NCBI GenBank assembly: GCA_903919215.1
Contig: CAIXHI010000452.1
Span: 1 to 17,578 of the forward strand
Direction: 5' to 3'
Source of the DNA: an uncultured Acidimicrobiaceae bacterium
GTDB lineage: Bacteria > Actinomycetota > Acidimicrobiia > Acidimicrobiales > Ilumatobacteraceae
Length of the DNA stretch: 17,578 nt
Numbering within the stretch: position 1 is the first letter of the stretch; each line of letters begins with the position of its first letter. Below the pieces are notes generated by a model. That model was not told the origin of the DNA and did no database searches. It saw only the letters and a program-made list of their open reading frames with translations. The translations under genes were made by a program, and so were the position numbers. Of this stretch, positions 1 to 7,208 are shown one piece after another.

Positions 1-228
1 CGGGATGAACACCTGCTCGGCCGTGCGATACACGACGTCGACCATCGTCTCGCGACCGTCGGATGATGCAGTGATGTCGAGGAACACCAACTCGTCGGCT
101 CCCTCGGCGTCATACCGCTTGGCCAGTTCCACCGGGTCGCCGGCGTCGCGCAGGTCGACGAAGTTGACACCCTTGACCACGCGACCGTTGGTCACGTCGA
201 GGCATGGGATGACACGGGCGACCCTCAT
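1..228 (-). CDS. hisF: Imidazole glycerol phosphate synthase cyclase subunit HisF (3' part missing)
   Basis: The reverse strand from 228 encodes 76 residues beginning MRVARVIPCLDVTNGRVVKG and running off the left edge, so only the N-terminal third is present. This is the HisF (beta-alpha)8-barrel N-terminus, with catalytic Asp11 in the IPCLDV motif and the FLDITASSDGR strand. HisF takes ammonia from HisH and converts PRFAR into imidazole glycerol phosphate and AICAR in the cytoplasm. The ATG overlaps the hisA stop by 4 bases (225-228 read ATGA), so it is translationally coupled as the distal known gene of the operon. Recognition is firm; only the missing C-terminus cannot be judged. Confidence 0.95.
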   Translation of the reverse strand, partial: MRVARVIPCLDVTNGRVVKGVNFVDLRDAGDPVELAKRYDAEGADELVFLDITASSDGRETMVDVVYRTAEQVFIP

Positions 229-941
229 CGCGCCAGCACCTCGAGTGCCTGGGCCACGGTGAAGCGCCCTTCGTAGATCGCTTTGCCGCTGATCGCGCCA
301 GAGATGCCGGGAACCGCCATCAGTTCGACGAGGTCGTCGAGCGTTGCAATGCCGCCGCTGGCGATGACCGGGATGGACGTGGCGCGAGCAGCCGCAGTGA
401 GCCCGGCAACATCCGGTCCGGTGAGCATGCCGTCGCGAGCGATATCGGTGATGACGAACGCTGACGCGGTCGGGAACCATTGCAACGCGTCGGCGAGCTG
501 GACACCGGACCCTTCGGTCCAGCCATGCACCGCTATCTCGCCAGCGCGGTGATCGAGGCCGACCGCGACTGCGACGACTTCGCTGGCAGCAACCACGAGG
601 GACGGATCCTTGACCGCCGCCGAGCCCATGACCACGCGGGCCACTCCCGCCTCGGCGAGTGCACGCGCGTCAGCGGCCGTGCGGACTCCCCCGCCGGTCT
701 GCACCGAGGCGCTACCGGCCACGGCGCGGGCGATCGCGGCGACCACCGGCCGGTTCAGCGGCGAGCCGCTGCGCGCCGCGTCGAGATCGACCACGTGGAT
801 CCAACGCGCACCTGCCTCGGCGAACGACACCGCAGTCGCGACTGGGTCGTCGCCATAGGTCGTCTGATCGTCGTAGTCACCCTGACGCAGACGCACCACC
901 TTGCCGTCACGCAGATCGATCGCGGGATAGAGGTCGATCAC
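225..941 (-). CDS. hisA: ProFAR isomerase HisA
   Basis: The 238-residue product has the usual HisA length and starts MIDLYPAIDLRDGKVVRL from a GTG codon that overlaps the hisH stop (GTGA at 938-941). It isomerises ProFAR to PRFAR, step four of histidine synthesis. Visible barrel features are Asp9 in AIDL (general base position), the GGGVR phosphate loop near 83-87, Asp130 in GLDHR (the second catalytic acid by analogy with Thermotoga HisA), TDIARDG at 165-171 and the second phosphate loop ASGGI. Many actinobacteria carry the dual-function HisA/TrpF enzyme PriA. This protein has VHGW and DLDAARSG segments of ordinary HisA type rather than the PriA-type RGW segment, so a HisA-only activity is inferred. 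Confidence 0.95.
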   Translation of the reverse strand: MIDLYPAIDLRDGKVVRLRQGDYDDQTTYGDDPVATAVSFAEAGARWIHVVDLDAARSGSPLNRPVVAAIARAVAGSASVQTGGGVRTAADARALAEAGVARVVMGSAAVKDPSLVVAASEVVAVAVGLDHRAGEIAVHGWTEGSGVQLADALQWFPTASAFVITDIARDGMLTGPDVAGLTAAARATSIPVIASGGIATLDDLVELMAVPGISGAISGKAIYEGRFTVAQALEVLAR

Positions 942-1573
942 GCCGACACCCCCGATGACACGAGTTGCACGAAGTTGCGCAACAGCGCCAGCCCATCAGC
1001 ACCCGACTTCTCGGGGTGGAACTGAGAGGCGAACACGTTTCCCTGGCGGAACGCTGCGTTCACTGTGCCGCCGTAGTCGCATGTCGCAGCGACGACCGAT
1101 GGGTCGGCAGGCACACCGTGCAGCGAATGCACGAAGTACACCCACGGGTGCTCACCGAGACCGGCGAACATCGCGTCGTCAGGTTGGGTCAGCGAGAGTT
1201 GATTCCACTGCATCTGCGGACGCGGCAGTTGGTCGGTGATCCAGCGGATCTGCCCGTCGATCACCCCGAGACCGGCGTCGTCGGGATCCTCGTCGCTGCC
1301 GTTGAACAGCATCTGCATACCGACGCAGATTCCGAGGAACGGCCGGCCGGATGCGACGGATTCGTGCACGACCGACTCGAGACCGGCCGCACGCAGCGCC
1401 TGCATACACGCGCCGAACGCGCCGACACCCGGCAGGACCACGGCGTCGGCGGATGCCACGAACTCCGGATCGGCGGTGAGGCGTGCATCTGCGCCACAGA
1501 CCTCGAGCGCTTTCTGAGCCGAGCGCAGATTGCCGATGCCGTAGTCGAGTACTGCCACCACCGGTGCGGTCAC
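938..1573 (-). CDS. hisH: Imidazole glycerol phosphate synthase glutaminase subunit HisH
   Basis: The 211-residue class I glutamine amidotransferase supplies ammonia to HisF. The triad is complete: nucleophile Cys83 in GICVGMQ, His186 and Glu188 in FHPEKS. The N-terminus VAVLDYGIGNLRS and oxyanion loop PGVGAFG are typical of HisH. The open frame extends upstream to 1690, but the GTG at 1573 is preferred because it overlaps the hisB stop by 4 bases (GTGA, 1570-1573), like every other junction of this operon, and gives the normal family length. The upstream extension is just another frame of hisB. Confidence 0.96.
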   Translation of the reverse strand: MTAPVVAVLDYGIGNLRSAQKALEVCGADARLTADPEFVASADAVVLPGVGAFGACMQALRAAGLESVVHESVASGRPFLGICVGMQMLFNGSDEDPDDAGLGVIDGQIRWITDQLPRPQMQWNQLSLTQPDDAMFAGLGEHPWVYFVHSLHGVPADPSVVAATCDYGGTVNAAFRQGNVFASQFHPEKSGADGLALLRNFVQLVSSGVSA

Positions 1574-2160
1574 AGCACGCCCTTGGTGGACGGCACTTGT
1601 GTACCTTCGACACGAACAGCGTCGCGCAGGCAGCGGGCCAGGCCCTTGAACGCGGCTTCGATGATGTGGTGCACGTTGGTGCCGTGACACAGGCGCACAT
1701 GCAGCGTGATACCGGCCGCGTTGGCGAACGAACTGAAGGCGTGCTCCGCGAGTTGCGGGTCGAACGCAGGGTTACCCAGCGGTAAGACCTCCGGCATCGG
1801 CACATCCCACACGAAGTAGGGACGGCCGGACAGGTCGAGCGCCACTTCCACCAGTGCCTCGTCGAGCGGGTACAACCCACTGGCGAACCGACGCACACCG
1901 GCCTTGTCGCCGAGCGCTTCACGGAACGCCTCGCCGACTGCGATGCCGACATCTTCCACGGTGTGGTGCGTGTCGATGTGCAGGTCGCCGATGGCTTCGA
2001 CACGAAGGTCGAAACCGCCGTGCTTGCCGAGTTGTTCGAGCATGTGATCGTAGAACGGGATACCCGTGCTGACCTCGGCGCTGCCGCTGCCGTCGAGTTC
2101 GATCGACACCGAGATCGAAGTCTCTTTGGTGGTGCGCTGCTTGGCGGCGGAACGACTCAT
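1570..2160 (-). CDS. hisB: Imidazoleglycerol-phosphate dehydratase HisB
   Basis: The 196-residue protein is the monofunctional dehydratase, without the N-terminal phosphatase domain found in enterobacterial HisB. It converts imidazole glycerol phosphate to imidazole acetol phosphate. Both manganese-binding repeats are visible: HHTVED at 65-70 and HHIIEAAFKG at 164-173. STGIPFYDHML (31-41) is the conserved N-terminal strand. The ATG at 2160 was chosen over the longer open frame (to 2298) because it overlaps the hisC stop as ATGA and gives the normal length. The product feeds the aminotransferase HisC, encoded directly upstream. Confidence 0.96.
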   Translation of the reverse strand: MSRSAAKQRTTKETSISVSIELDGSGSAEVSTGIPFYDHMLEQLGKHGGFDLRVEAIGDLHIDTHHTVEDVGIAVGEAFREALGDKAGVRRFASGLYPLDEALVEVALDLSGRPYFVWDVPMPEVLPLGNPAFDPQLAEHAFSSFANAAGITLHVRLCHGTNVHHIIEAAFKGLARCLRDAVRVEGTQVPSTKGVL

Positions 2161-3227
2161 GTCGTCACCTCTGCGAGTGCCTTCAGGAACACGTTGTTCT
2201 CCTCTGCGGTACCGATAGTCACGCGCAAACAGTTCTCCAGCCGCGGCCAGCCCGAGCAGTCGCGCACGAGCACATCGCGATCGAGTAGCGACTGCCACAC
2301 GTGATGACCCGAGCGCTTGCGCGGCCGGAACAGAATGAAGTTGGCGCCGCTGGGGAACACGTCGATCGGCAATGCAGCCATCGCTGTGCTCAGTCGCTCA
2401 CGCTCGTCGATGATGAACTGCACGCGCGATTCCATCTCGTCGACGTACTGCAGCGCGAGCCGCCCGGCGATCTGCTTCGCAGTGTCGAGGTGGTACGGCA
2501 GCACGACCTTGTCGAGTTCAGCGACCAACCACTCGGGGCCGACGAGGTACCCCAGGCGGGTGCCAGCCATCGACCACGTCTTGGAGAAGGTGCGGGTGAC
2601 GACAAGCGGAGTCTCCTCGTCGACCAGACCAAGAGCCGACCATTCGGCGAACTGACCGTACGCCTCATCGACCACCAACAGACCTGGCGCCTGTTCGAGC
2701 ACTGCGCGGATCTTGCCCTCAGGTTCGACCAACCCGGTGGGATTGTTCGGTGAACACAGGAATGTGATGGCTGGCAACGCGGTACTGAGCACACGCTGCA
2801 CCTCGGCCATGTCGAGCGTGAAGTCGGGGGCGCGTTCGCCCTCCACCACGATGGAGCCGGCGACACGGGCGATCTGTCCGTGCATCTGATACGTCGGTTC
2901 GAACGTGGCTACAGCGCGGCCCGGGCCGGCAAAGGTGAGCACCAGCGTTTGCAGCACCTCGTTGCTGCCGTTGGCGGCAAAGACCTGTGCGGGGCTGACG
3001 CCGTGCTGCGCGGCGATGCCCTCGCGCAACGCACGCGCGCCACGATCGGGGTAGCGCTGCCAGTCGACGCGAGCGAGTTCGGCGGCGAAGGCGTCTCGCC
3101 ATGCAGTGGGCGGTGCGAACGGCGACTCATTGGTGTTCAGACGAACGCTGACGTTCACCTGCGGCGAGTGATAGCCCTCGAGGGCACGGAGGTCGTCGCG
3201 TACAGGCACTCGGGTCACAGGCTTCAC
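2157..3227 (-). CDS. hisC: Histidinol-phosphate aminotransferase HisC
   Basis: This 356-residue fold-type I PLP enzyme converts imidazole acetol phosphate and glutamate to histidinol phosphate. Visible motifs are LNTNESPF near the N-terminus (30-37), NNPTG (161-165), DEAY (187-190), the PLP lysine Lys216 in TRTFSKTWSMAG and the phosphate-binding AGTRLGY. The start is uncertain: GTG at 3227 gives VKPVTRVPVRDDL, and GTG at 3218 is an alternative; neither has a clear Shine-Dalgarno. The frame stays open to 3629, but that extension has no family similarity and would be too long. It is the first gene of the visible operon; no hisD lies upstream in the window. Confidence 0.94.
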   Translation of the reverse strand: MKPVTRVPVRDDLRALEGYHSPQVNVSVRLNTNESPFAPPTAWRDAFAAELARVDWQRYPDRGARALREGIAAQHGVSPAQVFAANGSNEVLQTLVLTFAGPGRAVATFEPTYQMHGQIARVAGSIVVEGERAPDFTLDMAEVQRVLSTALPAITFLCSPNNPTGLVEPEGKIRAVLEQAPGLLVVDEAYGQFAEWSALGLVDEETPLVVTRTFSKTWSMAGTRLGYLVGPEWLVAELDKVVLPYHLDTAKQIAGRLALQYVDEMESRVQFIIDERERLSTAMAALPIDVFPSGANFILFRPRKRSGHHVWQSLLDRDVLVRDCSGWPRLENCLRVTIGTAEENNVFLKALAEVTT

Positions 3228-3293
3228 GTTACCGAGGTGTGCCGACGCGGCGTGGGTGCATTCCGATACGCCTCCAGCAGGCACACTGTCGCG

Positions 3294-3497
3294 ATGCCCT
3301 CCACACACGTCGCGCATCTTTCTGTGATGGCCGATCACGTCGACCGCTACCAACATGAAGTGGGAGATCTCGTGCCCGGGTATCAGGTCACGCAGCACGA
3401 TGATGTCGCCGGGGCATTGGTCGAGGCCGAGCGTGCGTTGCGCACGGCATCTCGCTTGCTGCGCCGAGCGGCCAAGTTGGCCGCCGCCGCACACTGA
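3294..3497 (+). CDS. Possible small hypothetical protein (67 aa)
   Basis: A 67-codon frame starting ATG at 3294 (an alternative ATG at 3327) encodes a His-rich N-terminus followed by an amphipathic, probably helical stretch: DVAGALVEAERALRTASRLL, then RRAAKLAAAAH. It is divergent from hisC, 66 bases away, and codon third positions are mostly G or C as in neighbouring genes. The acidic then Arg/Ala-rich helical composition looks protein-like, but no family was recognised and no Shine-Dalgarno is evident. The stop codon lies inside a 9-bp inverted repeat. It may be a real small gene or chance coding opposite the hisC leader. Confidence 0.4.
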   Translation: MPSTHVAHLSVMADHVDRYQHEVGDLVPGYQVTQHDDVAGALVEAERALRTASRLLRRAAKLAAAAH

Positions 3498-3527
3498 GAA
3501 GATCCTCAGAATTGACCACTCAGTGTG
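3490..3527. repeat. 9-bp perfect inverted repeat
   Basis: CACACTGAG at 3490-3498 is repeated in inverted form as CTCAGTGTG at 3519-3527, with a 20-base loop that itself contains CCTCAG able to pair with CTGAG. The left arm contains the stop codon of the possible small gene. There is no T tract, so it is either a weak terminator for that gene or a structure/operator in the hisC upstream region. Confidence 0.55.
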
Positions 3528-3633
3528 GCACTGCTGCGCAGTGGTCACCGTCGCCGGATGGTCATCGACATCTGTGACGGACACAGTCCAAGATCTGAGT
3601 GCACTCTGCGCAAGCAGGCCCCAAAACAACAGC

Positions 3634-3655
3634 GACGGCCCCTTTCGGGGCCGTC
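3634..3655 (-). terminator. GC-rich hairpin with T-rich tail (minus strand)
   Basis: GACGGCCCC (3634-3642) pairs perfectly with GGGGCCGTC (3647-3655). Read on the minus strand the loop is GAAA, a stable tetraloop, and the hairpin is followed by GCTGTTGTTTTGG, which is T-rich; on the plus strand no T run follows. It therefore best fits an intrinsic terminator for minus-strand transcripts, either ending nth mRNA or stopping a short leader that starts near 3721 before hisC. Confidence 0.65.
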
Positions 3656-3660
3656 ACTCG

Positions 3661-3690
3661 GCAATACCAGGCGGCGGATCCCGGTATCGC
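3661..3690 (-). other. Second RNA hairpin in the hisC upstream region
   Basis: On the minus strand GCGATACC (3690-3683) can pair with GGTATTGC (3668-3661), 8 pairs including one G-U, around a 14-base loop. It lies 5 bases before the terminator-like hairpin on the same strand. Its role is unknown: it could be part of an attenuator, a small RNA, or chance. Confidence 0.35.
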
Positions 3691-3727
3691 ACGCGTTCCA
3701 GGTGACCAGCACCCGGTGAATAGGTAG

Positions 3728-3755
3728 ACTATACACTGTTTGCGAAGAAGCGCAA
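3728..3755 (-). promoter_or_regulatory. Candidate minus-strand promoter upstream of the his operon
   Basis: In a locally AT-rich patch the minus strand reads TTGCGC (3755-3750), 16 bases, then TATAGT (3733-3728). The -10 matches five of six consensus bases; the -35 matches only TTG. Transcription would start near 3721, run through the two hairpins, and reach hisC about 490 bases later. It sits just after the nth stop codon. Confidence 0.45.
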
Positions 3756-3782
3756 CCGCCCACTCCACGTGGCGATGGGTGC

Positions 3783-4436
3783 TTATCGTCTGGTCGGCAA
3801 CGATGAGGCCGGGCACAGATCCTCCACAGCACACTGCCCACACTGCGGCGCCCGAGCACTGCACACACGGCGGCCATGCAGGATCGTGCGCAGGCTGAAG
3901 GCACCCCACTCGCCCGGCGGCAGATACGAACACAGTTTCGCCTCCACCTTCACCGCGTCATCGTCGGCGGTGAGTCCCCACTTGCGAGTCAACCGCAGGA
4001 CATGAGTGTCGACAGGCAGACCCGGTAAGCCGAAGGCGACGCTCCGCACAACGTTGCCCGTCTTGCGGCCGACACCCGGCAACGTCACCAGGTCGGCCAG
4101 CTCCGACGGCACCTCGCCGTGGAAGCGTTCCAGCAGGGTCTGCGCCATACCAATCAGGTGGCGCGCCTTGTTCTGAAAGAAGCCAGTCGAGCGGATGATG
4201 CTCTCGAGATCGGACGGCACCGCCGCTGCCAACGCCGCCGCATCCGGGTAGCGGGCGAACAGCACTGGAGTCACCATGTTCACCCGCACGTCGGTGCATT
4301 GCGCCGACAGGATCGTCGCCGCGAGCAGTTCGAAGGCGTTCGAGTGATCAAGTTCACAGAGTGCCTCGGGATACTCCTCTGCCAAGCGCGCCGCGAGCGC
4401 CTGTGCCCGAGCCTTGGGAGTTCGCGGTGCGGCCAT
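3783..4436 (-). CDS. nth: Endonuclease III, DNA glycosylase/AP lyase
   Basis: The 217-residue protein is a base-excision repair enzyme that removes oxidised pyrimidines and cleaves abasic sites. The helix-hairpin-helix LPGVGRKTGN (119-128) carries the Schiff-base Lys125, and the catalytic Asp143 lies in VDTHV. The C-terminal iron-sulfur loop is intact with spacing C-x6-C-x2-C-x5-C at Cys192, 199, 202 and 208. It is full length for the family. The ATG at 4436 has no Shine-Dalgarno but has TAGTCT six bases upstream, which suggests a leaderless mRNA. It is divergent from mshD with 61 bases between them. Confidence 0.96.
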   Translation of the reverse strand: MAAPRTPKARAQALAARLAEEYPEALCELDHSNAFELLAATILSAQCTDVRVNMVTPVLFARYPDAAALAAAVPSDLESIIRSTGFFQNKARHLIGMAQTLLERFHGEVPSELADLVTLPGVGRKTGNVVRSVAFGLPGLPVDTHVLRLTRKWGLTADDDAVKVEAKLCSYLPPGEWGAFSLRTILHGRRVCSARAPQCGQCAVEDLCPASSLPTRR

Positions 4437-4442
4437 GTCGTG

Positions 4443-4448
4443 AGACTA
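4443..4448 (-). promoter_or_regulatory. Leaderless -10 box of nth
   Basis: The minus strand reads TAGTCT, six bases (CACGAC), then the nth ATG at 4436. TANNNT at this distance places the transcription start at or next to the A of the start codon. No Shine-Dalgarno or clear -35 is seen. Confidence 0.5.
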
Positions 4449-4452
4449 CGGC

Positions 4453-4465
4453 GGTTCACAGAACC
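4453..4465. repeat. 13-bp palindrome between nth and mshD
   Basis: GGTTC-ACA-GAACC is a perfect 5-bp inverted repeat with a 3-base centre, placed between the two divergent candidate -10 boxes. It could be an operator shared by nth and mshD. The half-site order (GTTC then GAAC) is opposite to the actinobacterial LexA box GAAC-N4-GTTC, so SOS control is not supported. Confidence 0.4.
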
Positions 4466-4483
4466 ACGGGAAGTGACGACGAG

Positions 4484-4489
4484 TAGCCT
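4484..4489 (+). promoter_or_regulatory. Leaderless -10 box of mshD operon
   Basis: TAGCCT is followed by eight bases (CCTGGCCC) and the mshD ATG at 4498. It is a TANNNT element at leaderless distance, and no Shine-Dalgarno lies before the ATG. No convincing -35 is visible. Confidence 0.45.
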
Positions 4490-4497
4490 CCTGGCCC

Positions 4498-5397
4498 ATG
4501 CTGCATGTGCGCACGGCCGGGTGCCTCTCCGTCGACGAACGCCAGGAAGTCCTCGACTTTCTGAGCGAAGCGCATGCCATGGACGACACGCGGCTCAGCG
4601 ACCACCTCCTGCTCGATCTCACGCAGGGTCCGCGCCCAGGCTTCATCGGCGCACTCGCCTACGAAGATGACGCACTGGTCGGGTACGCCCAGGCGTCCAC
4701 CGGCAACGATGGTTATGTGATCGATGGCATCGCCGACACGGTGCACTGCGCCGACCCCGCAGCAACCCGCAGCGAGTTGCTCATCGCTCTGGTCGAGCAA
4801 CTGCCCGCCGACGCTGCACTCACTTGGTGGGCGCAGCCCGACGCCGCAGCGGCCAGCACCGCGGAACACCTCCGGATGCGGGCCGACAGGCAGTTGCTGC
4901 AAATGCAACGAGCGTTACCCATCGCCGAAGCCGCCAAGGTGGTACTGCGCGCCTTCGAAGTCGGGCGCGATGAACAGGCATGGCTGATGGTGAACAACGC
5001 AGCCTTCGCAGCCCACGGCGAACAAGGTGGCTGGGACATCGCCACCTTGCAACAGCGGATCCGCGAGCCCTGGTTCGACCCCGAGGGGTTCCTGCTGCAC
5101 GAGCGTGACGGACGCCTGGCGGCGTTCTGCTGGACGAAGATGCACCCCGGTGCGGCTCACGACAGTGGCCTCACCGGTGAGATCTATGTCATCGCGGTGC
5201 ACCCCGATTTCCATGGCCTCGGGCTCGGCAAGGCCCTCACCGTGGCAGGCTTGGAACACATGCAACGCAACGGTGCCGAGATGGCCATGCTCTACGTCGA
5301 TGCGACGAACACCTCTGCGGTGCGGCTCTACGAATCGCTCGGATTCACCGTGCTGCGTATCGAACAGTCCTACCGACGGCCAGGAGTACCCCGATGA
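4498..5397 (+). CDS. mshD: Mycothiol synthase MshD
   Basis: The 299-residue protein has two GNAT folds in tandem and transfers an acetyl group from acetyl-CoA to Cys-GlcN-Ins, the last step of mycothiol synthesis. The family hallmark is VNNAAFAAHGEQGGW (165-179), close to the VNxAFAxHPEQG segment of MshD. The C-terminal GNAT acetyl-CoA loop is VHPDFHGLGLGKAL (234-247), followed by LYVDATNTSAVRLYESLGF. The N-terminal GNAT half is degenerate, as is usual for the family. It is first of an operon; its stop overlaps the next ATG by 4 bases. Mycothiol is confined to Actinobacteria, so this gene also marks the host lineage. Confidence 0.94.
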   Translation: MLHVRTAGCLSVDERQEVLDFLSEAHAMDDTRLSDHLLLDLTQGPRPGFIGALAYEDDALVGYAQASTGNDGYVIDGIADTVHCADPAATRSELLIALVEQLPADAALTWWAQPDAAAASTAEHLRMRADRQLLQMQRALPIAEAAKVVLRAFEVGRDEQAWLMVNNAAFAAHGEQGGWDIATLQQRIREPWFDPEGFLLHERDGRLAAFCWTKMHPGAAHDSGLTGEIYVIAVHPDFHGLGLGKALTVAGLEHMQRNGAEMAMLYVDATNTSAVRLYESLGFTVLRIEQSYRRPGVPR

Positions 5398-7208
5398 CGC
5401 TGGAGCCTCCCACCGACCTTCCGCGCTGGAGTGTCGCCGATGTGCACGAGTCGCTCGCGGCCCAGTCCTTCCATGACGCCATGGCTGGCGCCGTGTCCGG
5501 CATCTCGCTCCTTGAGGAACTGTTCGACGAGTGCGGGATCCGTGCGCTCCCCACGCGGCCGGCAACGAGTGCGGACGGCGCCGTCGCCGACCGGGCGCTC
5601 ACTGCGATCAACATCTGGGAGGAAGCGGCCTCCACCACCTCGGCCGTACTCGAGGCCTTCGTCAGCGTCGACAGCTACGACGAACGTGCGGCCGGCTTGT
5701 ACGGCGAGTTCTCCATGACCACGGCGCGAATGCGACCGCTGAAGGCGCGCCTCGCCGAATGGATCAGCTCGTTGGGCGTCGACGAACTGGCGACCGTGAG
5801 CGTCCAGGTCGACCGGCACCGCGGTCCACTGCAGAAGCTCGCCGCACGTGCGGCACACCAGATGAGCGAAATCGAGGAAGGGCTCTACGCGGAGCTGCTG
5901 AACTCCGGCTCGTCAGCGTGGGAGAACGTGCACGGCACAGCGACGTCGCAACTCACCACCGCGGTGCAGATGCCCGACGGCAGCCGCCCCGACCTACCGA
6001 TGGCCACGGTTCGCGGGATGGCATCACACCCCGACCCTGCAGTTCGCAAGGCCGCCTACGAAGCCGAACTGACTGCCTGGCCGCGCGTCACGGCCGTGTG
6101 CGAGGCAGCGATGAACGGTGTCAAGGGTGAGGCCAACGTGGTCAATCGCCGCCGCGGCTGGCCATCGCCGCTCGATGCCTCGTTGTTCGCCAACAGCGTC
6201 AGTCGCACCACCTTCGAAGCGATGCAGACTGCTATCGACGACTCGCTGCCCGACTTTCGACGATGGATGCGAGCCAAGGCACGTCTTCACGGTCACGATG
6301 GCGCGCTGCCGTGGTACGACCTGTCGGCGCCGTTGCCATTCGCAGCCTCGCAGATCTCGTGGACCGAGGGTTTGGACATCGTCCGACGAGCGTTCGCGTC
6401 CTACGGCGGGGGCCTCGCCGGTCTGGTCGACCGTGCGGTCGATGAACGCTGGATCGATGCCGGGCCTCGACCGGGCAAGCGCGACGGCGCCTTCTGCTCG
6501 CACTTCATCGACGACCGTTCGCTGATCATGCTCAACTGGAGTGGCAGCGTCGATTCGGCGCAGACCACCGCCCACGAACTCGGCCACGCGTATCACAACA
6601 CCCAACTCGCCCACCGCACACCGTTGCAGCGAGCGCTCCCCATGGCGCTCGCTGAGACGGCGAGCATCTTCTGCGAAACGCTGGTGGTGCACGAGGGTCT
6701 GCAGCGGCTGCAGGGCCGCGACCGGCTGGCCCTGCTCGACGTTGATCTTCAGGGTGCGACGGCTGTGGTCGTCGACATCCGGAGTCGCTTCTTGTTCGAG
6801 ACCGAAGTGTTCAATCGGCGCGGTCGGCGCACACTCGGCGCGACTGAACTCAACGAGCTCATGGTCGCCGCGCAGACCGAGGCGTATGGCGACGGCCTGC
6901 TCGCCTCCACCCCACATCCCTACATGTGGGCAGTGAAACCCCACTACTACGGCGCGCACTTCTACAACTGGCCATACACGTACGGCCTGTTGTTCGGCCT
7001 CGGGCTGTTCGCTCAGTATCAGCGCGATCCGGAGCGCTTCCGTGCGCACTACGACGACGCGTTGTCGCGCGTCGGGATGAACACTGCTGAAGAGGTGGCG
7101 GCCATCTTCGGCTTCGACGTCACTGACGTCGGTTTCTGGACGTCCAGCCTCGACATCATCCGCGGCCGGATGAGTGCGTACGACGAGTTGGCCGAGGCGC
7201 ACGCATGA
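5394..7208 (+). CDS. M3 family oligoendopeptidase (PepF-like)
   Basis: This 604-residue zinc metallopeptidase has an intact HExxH site, HELGH at 394-398, and a downstream ALAETASIFCE segment whose Glu421 is the likely third zinc ligand. The FYNWPYTYGLLFGLG stretch near the C-terminus matches the substrate-binding helix of oligoendopeptidase F relatives. There is no signal peptide, so it probably trims short peptides in the cytoplasm. The ATG has a good Shine-Dalgarno, AGGAG at 5382-5386, and overlaps mshD by 4 bases; its own stop overlaps rlmN by 4 bases. Whether it is PepF proper or another M3B subgroup cannot be decided by eye. Confidence 0.92.
   Translation: MTLEPPTDLPRWSVADVHESLAAQSFHDAMAGAVSGISLLEELFDECGIRALPTRPATSADGAVADRALTAINIWEEAASTTSAVLEAFVSVDSYDERAAGLYGEFSMTTARMRPLKARLAEWISSLGVDELATVSVQVDRHRGPLQKLAARAAHQMSEIEEGLYAELLNSGSSAWENVHGTATSQLTTAVQMPDGSRPDLPMATVRGMASHPDPAVRKAAYEAELTAWPRVTAVCEAAMNGVKGEANVVNRRRGWPSPLDASLFANSVSRTTFEAMQTAIDDSLPDFRRWMRAKARLHGHDGALPWYDLSAPLPFAASQISWTEGLDIVRRAFASYGGGLAGLVDRAVDERWIDAGPRPGKRDGAFCSHFIDDRSLIMLNWSGSVDSAQTTAHELGHAYHNTQLAHRTPLQRALPMALAETASIFCETLVVHEGLQRLQGRDRLALLDVDLQGATAVVVDIRSRFLFETEVFNRRGRRTLGATELNELMVAAQTEAYGDGLLASTPHPYMWAVKPHYYGAHFYNWPYTYGLLFGLGLFAQYQRDPERFRAHYDDALSRVGMNTAEEVAAIFGFDVTDVGFWTSSLDIIRGRMSAYDELAEAHA

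Noticed and set aside
965..1687. A 240-codon open frame on the plus strand opposite hisH and hisB
   Set aside because: It lies fully antisense to two genes with complete catalytic motifs, and its composition (Arg/His/Asp-rich, no hydrophobic core pattern) is that of a high-GC shadow frame.
2157..3629. A 490-codon reading of hisC starting at 3629
   Set aside because: The extra 134 residues show no family pattern, contain the reverse of the intergenic structures, and make the protein far longer than any HisC.
3540..3760. A possible tRNA gene in the nth-hisC spacer
   Set aside because: Read on both strands, there is no GGTTCRANTCC T-arm and no acceptor stem in register; the visible stems are simple hairpins.
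4453..4465. A LexA/SOS box upstream of nth
   Set aside because: The actinobacterial LexA site is GAAC-N4-GTTC; here the half-sites are in the opposite order with a 3-base centre.
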